Assembly (NCBI GenBank): GCA_903912795.1
Contig: CAIWIS010000148.1
Location: forward strand, 1 to 13,859
DNA from: an uncultured Bacteroidales bacterium
GTDB taxonomy: Bacteria; Bacteroidota; Bacteroidia; Bacteroidales; Paludibacteraceae
Length of the DNA stretch: 13,859 nt
Reading direction: 5' to 3'
Positions 6,601 to 13,212 of the stretch are shown piece by piece (position 1 is the stretch's first letter; every line of letters begins with the position of its first letter). The notes under the pieces are model-generated. The model had not been told where the DNA came from. It made no database searches and saw only the letters and a program-made list of their open reading frames with translations. A program made the position numbers and the translations under genes.

Positions 6601-9087
6601 ATGTCGAAGAAAAATAATTATTTATCGGATATTACTACGGGTAACGAGGCAATAATAACCAAAGTGCTTGGACATGGAGCTTTTCGCAAGCGTATAACCG
6701 AAATGGGTTTTGTGAAAGGGAAATTGGTGAAGGTTGTTAAAAATGCTCCATTGTTAGATCCTGTTGAATACCAAATAATGGGTTATAATGTTTCGTTACG
6801 TCGAAGCGAGGCTAGTCTTATCGAAGTGGTGTCGGTTGCTGATTATCAAAGTGCTGATGCTGATTTTAATGGTGTAATTGACGAGGAAAAACTCAAACGT
6901 TCGGCACTTAAAAAAGGAAAAACAATAAATATAGCCCTAGTTGGCAATCCAAATTGCGGAAAAACTACTTTGTTCAATTTTGCTTCGGGATCGCATGAGC
7001 GAGTGGGCAATTACAGCGGTGTAACGGTTGATGCCAAGGAAGCAAAAGTAAAAAAGGACGATTATGTTTTTCGGTTAGTTGATCTGCCAGGTACTTACTC
7101 CATAACCGAATATTCGCCTGAGGAATTATATGTGCGCAAACATATAACCGAGAAAATGCCCGATATTGTAGTCAATGTGGTAGATGCTTCGAACTTAGAA
7201 CGCAATTTATTTCTGACCACACAACTTATTGATATGAATATTAAAGTGGTTATAGCACTTAATATGTACGACGAGTTGGAAAAAAAAGCCGTTAAGTTTG
7301 ATTACGTAGCTTTGAGCGAAATGCTGGGTATTCCAATTATTCCAACCGTAGCGCCTAAAGGGCGAGGTATTGATGCTTTGTTTGCAAAACTGATTGAAGT
7401 GTACGAAGATAGAGACCCTATTGTACGTCATATTCATATCAATTACGGCGAAATTATTGAAAAATGCATACGTGATATTCAGACCGAAATTTGGAAAAAT
7501 CCTAAGATTAGAGATAATATATCATCGCGTTTTGTAGCTATAAAATTGCTCGAAACCGATAAAACCATGTTGCATTATTTAAAGCAATTCGATAATTATG
7601 AAAATCTTAAATCGGTTGCAAAATCTACTGTACATCAACTTGAAAAATCCCTAAACGAAAAATCGGAAACGATACTAACCGATGCAAAATACGGATTTAT
7701 TGATGGTGCGCTTAAGGAAACTTATCTTGTAACTAAGCAAGACCGACGAAAGTCAAAACGTGAATACGATGATATTCTGACGCATCGTTTTTTTGGTTTT
7801 CCAATTTTTGTGTTTTTTATGTGGTTAATGTTTCAAGCTACATTTACACTGGGTAGTTATCCCATGGCTTGGATCGATGTTGGTGTAGGATTGTTTTCGA
7901 ATTGGGTACAACAATCAATGCCCGAAGGTGCTCTGCGCGATTTATTGGTCAATGGAATTATTGGTGGAGTAGGGGGCGTAATAATTTTCTTGCCTAATAT
8001 TCTCATACTTTTTTTCTTTATCTCGTTAATGGAAGATACGGGTTATATGGCTCGAGCTTCGTTTATAATGGATAAGCTAATGCATAAAATTGGACTGCAT
8101 GGCAAATCATTTATTCCACTTATCATGGGTTTTGGATGTAATGTTCCAGCCATTATGGCCACTCGTACACTCGAAAACAAAAAAGATAGGATTTTAACCA
8201 TGCTTATCACGCCATTCATGTCCTGCAGTGCCCGACTTCCGGTTTATGTGTTGATAATTTCGGCAGTTTTTCCAGCAAACCAAGGCTTGGTGCTGTTTGG
8301 TATTTATTTTACTGGAATAATATTAGGTATTATAACGGCATTGGGGCTTCGTAAAGTGGCATTTAAGCAAAAAGATGTTCCTTTTGTAATGGAATTGCCT
8401 CCATATCGCAAGCCAACTTTAAAAAACTCAAGCCTCCACATGTGGTACAAAGGGCGCGAATATATTAAAAAAATGGGAAATGTAATTCTAATTGCATCGG
8501 TGCTTATTTGGGCATTGGGTTATTTTCCCACCAATATAAACTACAGCAAGAATTTCGAAGCACAAATCAGTAAAGTACAGCAAAATAAGTCATTATCGTT
8601 GCAGCAAAAAAACGAATTAATTGATGTTTTAAATAACGAAAAAACAGCTGAGAAACAAGAAAAATCATATATTGGTCAACTCGGACATGCTATCGAACCT
8701 GCCATTGCACCATTAGGATTCGATTGGAAAATGGGTGTGAGTATACTAACCGGTTTGGCTGCTAAAGAGGTTGTTGTCAGTACAATGGGTGTTTTGTATT
8801 TGTCCGAAAGTGCTTCGGTTAATGATACCGAAACACTTAAAAATAGAATTAAAGAACAAAAACATAATAGTGGATCGCTTAAAGGCAGGGATGTTTTTAC
8901 ACCACTGGCTTCCATCTCATTTATGCTGTTTATTTTAATCTATTTTCCGTGTGTGGCTGTTATTGCGGCTATTCGCAAAGAGGCCAATTGGCGTTGGGCA
9001 TTATTTACCATGGTTTATACCACAGCATTGGCTTGGTTTATTGCTTTTGCGGTATACCAGGTTGGTTCAATACTACTTTTAAGCTAA
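6601..9087 (+). CDS. feoB: Fused ferrous iron transporter FeoA-FeoB
   Basis: An 828-residue fusion that imports Fe2+ across the inner membrane. Residues about 1-78 are a FeoA SH3-like domain (GAFRKRITEMGFVKG, 26-40; NAPLLDPVEYQIMGYNVSLR, 48-67). A short linker leads to the FeoB G domain: G1 GNPNCGKTT (115-123), the switch region with NYSGVTVD (137-144), G3 DLPG (161-164), G4 NMYD (221-224) and a G5 region around 250-256. A helical GDI-like segment follows to about 390. The membrane part begins near 395. Its first Gate region holds GFGCNVPAIMATRTLENKKDR (510-530) with C513, and SCSARLPVY (541-549) with C542. These two cysteines are 29 residues apart, as in E. coli FeoB. The second Gate region has GLAAKEVVVSTMG (718-730). 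A charged coiled-coil-like loop lies at about 648-690. It starts two bases after the efflux gene, so the two are almost certainly co-transcribed. Confidence 0.96.
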   Translation: MSKKNNYLSDITTGNEAIITKVLGHGAFRKRITEMGFVKGKLVKVVKNAPLLDPVEYQIMGYNVSLRRSEASLIEVVSVADYQSADADFNGVIDEEKLKRSALKKGKTINIALVGNPNCGKTTLFNFASGSHERVGNYSGVTVDAKEAKVKKDDYVFRLVDLPGTYSITEYSPEELYVRKHITEKMPDIVVNVVDASNLERNLFLTTQLIDMNIKVVIALNMYDELEKKAVKFDYVALSEMLGIPIIPTVAPKGRGIDALFAKLIEVYEDRDPIVRHIHINYGEIIEKCIRDIQTEIWKNPKIRDNISSRFVAIKLLETDKTMLHYLKQFDNYENLKSVAKSTVHQLEKSLNEKSETILTDAKYGFIDGALKETYLVTKQDRRKSKREYDDILTHRFFGFPIFVFFMWLMFQATFTLGSYPMAWIDVGVGLFSNWVQQSMPEGALRDLLVNGIIGGVGGVIIFLPNILILFFFISLMEDTGYMARASFIMDKLMHKIGLHGKSFIPLIMGFGCNVPAIMATRTLENKKDRILTMLITPFMSCSARLPVYVLIISAVFPANQGLVLFGIYFTGIILGIITALGLRKVAFKQKDVPFVMELPPYRKPTLKNSSLHMWYKGREYIKKMGNVILIASVLIWALGYFPTNINYSKNFEAQISKVQQNKSLSLQQKNELIDVLNNEKTAEKQEKSYIGQLGHAIEPAIAPLGFDWKMGVSILTGLAAKEVVVSTMGVLYLSESASVNDTETLKNRIKEQKHNSGSLKGRDVFTPLASISFMLFILIYFPCVAVIAAIRKEANWRWALFTMVYTTALAWFIAFAVYQVGSILLLS

Positions 9088-9115
9088 CTGATATATAGAA
9101 AGTAAATTTATAGCA

Positions 9116-9343
9116 TTACAGGTTTTGTTGATAATCTTCTAAAGTTTGAATCGATTTATCAAAATCTTTTTCGAATACCAACAGGCGTAAACCTTCGTTT
9201 ATGTCACCAAACATGGGCATTAATTCAACAATGTTTTCGTTATTAAGTGTTGAGTCAATACCGTTTTCGCGCAATAATTCTTGATCGAAAAGAGCTTCTA
9301 CTACAGTTTCGTAAGTTTTAAGTGTAACTAACTTGTCTTCCAT
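9116..9343 (-). CDS. DUF2007 family small protein
   Basis: A 75-residue soluble acidic protein, MEDKLVTLKTYETVVEALFD onward. The pattern of a short N-terminal strand, a helix (TYETVVEALFDQELLRENGI), then SLV/LN-type strands and a C-terminal 'LRLLVFEKDFDKSIQTLED' matches the small DUF2007 domain (PF09413, often named putative signal transducing protein). Such proteins are common in Bacteroidota and their role is unknown; the fold resembles small ferredoxin-like or PII-like domains. It is convergent with feoAB (28-base gap, no hairpin visible) and divergent from the DUF5063 gene. No Cys/His metal site is present, so a link to iron uptake is not supported. Confidence 0.7.
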   Translation of the reverse strand: MEDKLVTLKTYETVVEALFDQELLRENGIDSTLNNENIVELMPMFGDINEGLRLLVFEKDFDKSIQTLEDYQQNL

Positions 9344-9474
9344 AAGGCTTTTGATTTAAAGTGTAAAAATTGGAGAGTTTTCAATATTAAAACAATAAGT
9401 TAGTGCAATTTGTTCGAGAAATTTAATCAATTTCGTGTTGAAAAGTTTCATTTCGAATATTGTCTTTTTTTTGT

Positions 9475-9482
9475 TACTTTTG
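9475..9482 (+). promoter_or_regulatory. Candidate -7 box for the DUF5063-exonuclease-ung operon
   Basis: TACTTTTG matches TAnnTTTG exactly. A TTTC at 9451-9454 lies 20 bases upstream, a near match to a TTTG -33 element. Transcription would begin near 9489, only about 14 bases before the ATG at 9503. This argues against the in-frame ATG at 9410, which lies upstream of the promoter. Confidence 0.55.
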
Positions 9483-9502
9483 CAACGTTTAAAAAAACCA
9501 TC

Positions 9503-10141
9503 ATGGAATCTGAAAAATTACCCGACCATATAGTTTATACGCACTCAGTAATCGAATTTGTTACTGTTGCGGCCGAAACTTGTTTGTTTTTGGAGCAAGC
9601 TACCGAACAAAGTCGTAAAGAATTTATTCAGCGTTCAGTAAAATTACTTCCATTTTTATATCTAAAAGCTTCATTATTACCCGTAGTCGAAAGTGTTTTT
9701 GATGATGCGCCTGAACGATTTGTAACTGAAGAAGATTATTTGTTTGTAAAAGAACAAGTAGAACAACTGTTAGGTGCCGACGATTCGTATTTAGAAGTTT
9801 TTCATCCGGATATGGCTATTAGCGATACGCCAATTGCCGCCTTTGTATCCGAAGATTTAGCAGATATTTATCAGGAATTAAAAGATTTTGCTGCCAATTA
9901 TCAAACTATGGATGTGGATATAATGAACGATGCATTGGTAGTTTGTATCGATGCTTTTGGTCAGCATTGGGGGCAGAAAAACCTAAACGCACTCAAGGCT
10001 TTACATGCCGTAAGGTTTAGCGAAAGTTTTAATATAGAGGATGATGAGCAATCAATTGAAAAAACAAAATTAAACAGAAACTCGTTTCTGAATTTTTTGC
10101 AGGACGATGATGATTTGAATGATAATCAACTTTTGTTGTAA
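9503..10141 (+). CDS. DUF5063 domain protein
   Basis: A 212-residue, mostly helical, acidic soluble protein that I place in DUF5063, a Bacteroidota family of unknown function. It begins MESEKLPDHIVYTHSVIEFV, has helical segments over about residues 10-60 (with EFIQRSVKLLPFLYLKASLL), a hinge with DAPERFVTEEDY, and a second helical bundle including EDLADIYQELKDFAANYQTM and FGQHWGQKNLNALKALHAVRF. The C-terminus is low-complexity acidic (DDDDLND). No catalytic motif or membrane segment is visible. The frame is open further upstream to an ATG at 9410, but the candidate promoter lies between, so ATG 9503 is preferred. The exonuclease gene follows 7 bases after the stop, with ung beyond it, which hints at a nucleic-acid-related role. 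That is context only. Confidence 0.75.
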   Translation: MESEKLPDHIVYTHSVIEFVTVAAETCLFLEQATEQSRKEFIQRSVKLLPFLYLKASLLPVVESVFDDAPERFVTEEDYLFVKEQVEQLLGADDSYLEVFHPDMAISDTPIAAFVSEDLADIYQELKDFAANYQTMDVDIMNDALVVCIDAFGQHWGQKNLNALKALHAVRFSESFNIEDDEQSIEKTKLNRNSFLNFLQDDDDLNDNQLLL

Positions 10142-10148
10142 TAGATTT

Positions 10149-10823
10149 ATGTTTAAATCAAAAATATCAAAGGAGGAAGTAAATCAAATGCCTATTTCGG
10201 TATTTGAAGGACAAATTACGCTTGTTGATGAACTCTGGCAAGTGAAAGATGCAGTTGCTGTTTTGAAACAAAGTGCTTTTTTAGGTGTTGACACCGAAAC
10301 GAAACCTTCGTTTACGCGTGGTGTGCATCATAAAATTTCGTTAGTTCAAATTTCAAGTTTAGAACATTGCTTTCTTTTTCGCCTTAATAAAATTGGTTTT
10401 CCGAAAGAATTGGCTGATTTATTGGCCGACGAAAAAATTATGAAAATTGGACTGGCACTTCGTGATGATTTTGCCGGATTAAATAGAATTCAAAAATTTA
10501 AACCAGCCAATTTTGTTGATATACAATCTATTGCTCGCGAGTATGGAATTTTGGAACTTGGTTTGCAAAAAGTATATGCATTAATTTTTGGTCACAAAAT
10601 TTCGAAATCGCAGCAACTTACAAATTGGGAAAGTACAACGCTTACCGAACAACAACAACGTTATGCGGCTACCGACGCTTGGGCTAGTTTAATTATATAC
10701 ATGCAATTGATTCACGAAGAAAAATTGAGTAAAAAACAAGTTGATTTTCTACTTGCAGAGGCCAATGCAGCTCAAATTGCCCAACAACAAGCTGCGGCAT
10801 TGCTTAAGGCCAATCAGGTATAA
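10149..10823 (+). CDS. DEDDy-type 3'-5' exonuclease domain protein
   Basis: A 224-residue single-domain nuclease of the RNase D / DnaQ superfamily (PF01612), expected to remove nucleotides from 3' ends of RNA or DNA with two metal ions. The acidic motifs are all visible: ExoI FLGVDTETKP with D48 and E50; ExoII IGLALRDDFAGL with D106/D107; ExoIII RYAATDAWAS with Y172 and D176, the Y-x3-D that defines the DEDDy group. No HRDC domain follows, so it is shorter than RNase D. Three in-frame ATGs compete: 10119 (inside the previous gene), 10149, and 10188, which has AGGAGG at 10171-10176. I prefer 10149 because the ISKEEVNQMPIS segment before the domain resembles the start of Bacteroidota homologues as I recall them. 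The C-terminus is rich in Ala and Gln (AQIAQQQAAALL). Substrate unknown. Confidence 0.87.
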   Translation: MFKSKISKEEVNQMPISVFEGQITLVDELWQVKDAVAVLKQSAFLGVDTETKPSFTRGVHHKISLVQISSLEHCFLFRLNKIGFPKELADLLADEKIMKIGLALRDDFAGLNRIQKFKPANFVDIQSIAREYGILELGLQKVYALIFGHKISKSQQLTNWESTTLTEQQQRYAATDAWASLIIYMQLIHEEKLSKKQVDFLLAEANAAQIAQQQAAALLKANQV

Positions 10824-10838
10824 TTATTAGATTGAATA

Positions 10839-11501
10839 ATGGAGGTGAAAATTGAACAATCGTGGAAAGCGGCTCTAAAAGAAGAGTTTACATCGAGCTA
10901 TTTTTTGGAACTTACTAAATTTGTGCGAAGTCAATATGCTCAGAATCAAATTTTTCCGGCTGGAAAAGATATATTTAATGCTTTCGATTGCTGTCCGTTC
11001 GAAAAAGTAAAAGTGGTTATTATTGGTCAGGATCCTTATCATAATGTGGGTCAAGCTCACGGACTATGCTTTTCGGTTAACGATGGTATAGAATTTCCTC
11101 CTTCGTTGGTGAATATATTTAAAGAAATTGAGCGTGATTTGCAAATTAAAATGCCTTTGAGTGGAAATTTAACTAGATGGGCTGAGCAAGGCGTATTACT
11201 GCTTAATGCTACGCTTACAGTGGAAGCACACAAAGCAGGTTCACATCAAGGCAAAGGATGGGAAAAATTTACCGATGCCGCCATACGTGCCCTCAACGAA
11301 CAACGCGAAGGAATAGTGTATCTTTTGTGGGGAAATTATGCACAACAAAAAGCATCATTTGTTGATCAATCAAGAAATTTGGTCTTAAAGTCTGTACATC
11401 CTTCGCCTTTATCGGCTTACAGAGGATTTATTGGATGTGGTCATTTTTCGGCAACTAATCAGTATTTGAAATTAAATAATAAATCAGAGATAAATTGGTA
11501 A
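10839..11501 (+). CDS. ung: Uracil-DNA glycosylase (family 1)
   Basis: A 220-residue family 1 enzyme that excises uracil from DNA and starts base excision repair. Diagnostic motifs: GQDPYHNVGQAHGLCFSV (63-80) with the catalytic Asp65; FPPSLVNIFKEI (86-97); LLNATLTVEAHKAGSH (121-136), the uracil-binding Asn and minor-groove loop region; WGNYAQQK (164-171); and HPSPLSAYRGFIGCGHFS (187-204) with catalytic His187 in the Leu intercalation loop. Length is typical and no key residue is missing. It lies 15 bases after the exonuclease stop and is probably co-transcribed with it and with the DUF5063 gene. No strong Shine-Dalgarno site is seen. Confidence 0.97.
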   Translation: MEVKIEQSWKAALKEEFTSSYFLELTKFVRSQYAQNQIFPAGKDIFNAFDCCPFEKVKVVIIGQDPYHNVGQAHGLCFSVNDGIEFPPSLVNIFKEIERDLQIKMPLSGNLTRWAEQGVLLLNATLTVEAHKAGSHQGKGWEKFTDAAIRALNEQREGIVYLLWGNYAQQKASFVDQSRNLVLKSVHPSPLSAYRGFIGCGHFSATNQYLKLNNKSEINW

Positions 11502-11516
11502 AGCTCATATTTAACC

Positions 11517-11560
11517 TTATAACTTTTCAAGCCTTATAACTTTAAAAACTTTATAACTTT
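11517..11560. repeat. 17-bp repeat with TTATAACTTT core, three units
   Basis: The 10-base core TTATAACTTT occurs unchanged at 11517-11526, 11534-11543 and 11551-11560, exactly 17 bases apart, with variable 7-base fillers. Further diverged CTTTNNAA units continue to about 11575. It occupies most of the 102-base gap between ung and prfC. Each core contains TAACTTT, seven of eight positions of the -7 promoter consensus, but lacks the final G. Confidence 0.7.
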
Positions 11561-11603
11561 CTAACTTTACAAACTAAAAGCACTATACCCGTAATAAACA
11601 AGC

Positions 11604-13178
11604 ATGTCAATAGAATCAGAAATACAACGCAGACGCACGTTTGCCATTATTAGTCACCCCGATGCAGGAAAAACTACGCTTACCGAAAAACTTTTGCTTT
11701 TTGGTGGTGCAATTCACGTAGCAGGAGCTGTAAAATCGAATAAAATTAAGAAAACAGCTACATCCGACTGGATGGAAATTGAAAAACAACGTGGTATTTC
11801 GGTAGCCACTTCGGTTATGGGTTTTGAGTATCGCGATTATAAAATCAATATTCTTGATACTCCTGGTCACCAAGATTTTGCTGAAGATACCTATCGCACA
11901 TTAACCGCTGTTGATAGCGTTATTATTGTAGTGGATACTGCCAAAGGTGTAGAGGCTCAAACGCGTAAACTTATGAGTGTTTGTCGTATGCGCAATACGC
12001 CTGTAATGATTTTTGTCAATAAAATGGACCGCGAAGGGAAAGAAGCTTTTGATTTGCTCGATGAGCTTGAGGCTGAATTGGGTATCAATGTTCGTCCGTT
12101 AAGCTGGCCAATTAATCAAGGTTTTGCTTTTAAAGGTGTTTATAATATTTACAAAGATAATTTAGAACTTTATACGCCTAATAAACAAACAGTTAGTGAG
12201 TCAGTTAATGTTGAAGTAAATAGCAAGGAATTGGATGAATTGGTGGGTGAGCGCGATGCAGCAAAATTGCGCGAAGACATGGAGTTGATTCATGGCGTTT
12301 ACGATGAATTTGATGTAGAAAAATACCTTGCAGGTCAATTGGCTCCCGTATTTTTTGGAAGTGCTTTGAATACTTTTGGTGTGAAGGAATTGTTGGACTG
12401 CTTTGTCGAAATTGCTCCATCGCCTCGTGCTATTATGACGCAAGAGCGCGAAGTAAATCCTTATGAGGATGCTTTTTCGGGCTTTGTTTTTAAAATTCAT
12501 GCCAACATGGATCCTAATCATAGGAGCTGTATTGCATTTATTAAAATTTGCTCAGGCAAATTTGAACGAAACGTAAATTACAAACACATTCGCCACGGAA
12601 AAATGATGCGTTTCTCATCGCCAACAGCTTTTATGGCTCAGAAAAAAGAGACTGTTGATGAGGCTTTTGCGGGTGATATTGTTGGTTTACCCGATACTGG
12701 AACTTTCAAAATAGGCGATACGTTGACTAGCGGCGAAAACCTTCATTTCAAAGGCATACCAAGTTTTTCGCCCGAAATGTTTAAATACATCGAAAATGCC
12801 GATCCAATGAAAACCAAACAGTTGGACAAAGGAATTAATCAATTAATGGACGAAGGTGTGGCACAGTTGTTTCACAATCAATATAATAATCGAAAAATTA
12901 TTGGAACAGTAGGGCAGTTGCAGTTCGAAGTTATTCAGTACCGCTTGCTTCATGAGTATGGAGCTCAATGTCGTTGGGAACCCATTTCACTTTACAAAGC
13001 ATGTTGGATTGAAAGTGATGATGCCGTAGAACTTGATAATTTCAAAAAGCGAAAAGCACAATATATGGCTGTCGACAAAGAAGGTAGAGACGTGTTTTTG
13101 GCCGATTCAGGTTATGTGCTTCAAATGGCTCAAAACGATTTTAAAAACATACGATTCCATTTTTCGTCGGAGTTTTAA
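11604..13178 (+). CDS. prfC: Peptide chain release factor 3
   Basis: A 524-residue translational GTPase that removes RF1/RF2 from the ribosome after peptide release. The G domain shows G1 SHPDAGKT (17-24), the RF3-specific stretch VKSNKIKKTATSDWMEIEKQ (about 43-62) followed by RGISVATSVM (63-72), G3 DTPGHQDF (85-92) and G4 NKMD (139-142). The remaining parts (domains II and III) are continuous to the C-terminal HFSSEF end. Length is close to the usual 525-530, and the HPDAGKTTLTE and SDWMEIE segments set it apart from EF-G and TypA. A 102-base repeat-filled gap separates it from ung. Whether it has its own promoter is not clear. A hairpin with a T-run follows the stop. Confidence 0.97.
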   Translation: MSIESEIQRRRTFAIISHPDAGKTTLTEKLLLFGGAIHVAGAVKSNKIKKTATSDWMEIEKQRGISVATSVMGFEYRDYKINILDTPGHQDFAEDTYRTLTAVDSVIIVVDTAKGVEAQTRKLMSVCRMRNTPVMIFVNKMDREGKEAFDLLDELEAELGINVRPLSWPINQGFAFKGVYNIYKDNLELYTPNKQTVSESVNVEVNSKELDELVGERDAAKLREDMELIHGVYDEFDVEKYLAGQLAPVFFGSALNTFGVKELLDCFVEIAPSPRAIMTQEREVNPYEDAFSGFVFKIHANMDPNHRSCIAFIKICSGKFERNVNYKHIRHGKMMRFSSPTAFMAQKKETVDEAFAGDIVGLPDTGTFKIGDTLTSGENLHFKGIPSFSPEMFKYIENADPMKTKQLDKGINQLMDEGVAQLFHNQYNNRKIIGTVGQLQFEVIQYRLLHEYGAQCRWEPISLYKACWIESDDAVELDNFKKRKAQYMAVDKEGRDVFLADSGYVLQMAQNDFKNIRFHFSSEF

Positions 13179-13186
13179 TGTAAATC

Positions 13187-13211
13187 ACACGTTTTCGTGT
13201 TCGTTTTTTTT
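13187..13211 (+). terminator. Intrinsic terminator after prfC
   Basis: A short hairpin, ACACG (13187-13191), loop TTTT and CGTGT (13196-13200), is followed by TCG and eight T residues (13204-13211). The stem is only 5 bp, so the terminator may be modest. The T-run orientation serves the plus strand only. Confidence 0.55.
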
Positions 13212-13212
13212 A

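Noticed and set aside
7207..7437. Minus-strand open frame of 76 codons
   Set aside because: Antisense to the FeoB G domain, where the G4 motif is encoded; no family resemblance.
9410..9502. Upstream extension of the DUF5063 gene to ATG 9410
   Set aside because: It would translate through the best -7 box in the region, and the residues are AT-rich spacer in character.
10119..10148. Start of the exonuclease at ATG 10119 inside the DUF5063 gene
   Set aside because: It gives an odd MIINFCCNRF leader; ATG 10149 lies just after the previous stop and fits recalled homologue starts better.
10171..10190. AGGAGG followed by ATG 10188 as the exonuclease start
   Set aside because: Spacing of 11 bases is long, Bacteroidota rarely rely on this motif, and the bases encode KEE within a plausible N-terminus. 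Not fully excluded.
12201..12521. Minus-strand open frame of 106 codons
   Set aside because: Shadow of prfC, whose frame is fully conserved across this stretch.
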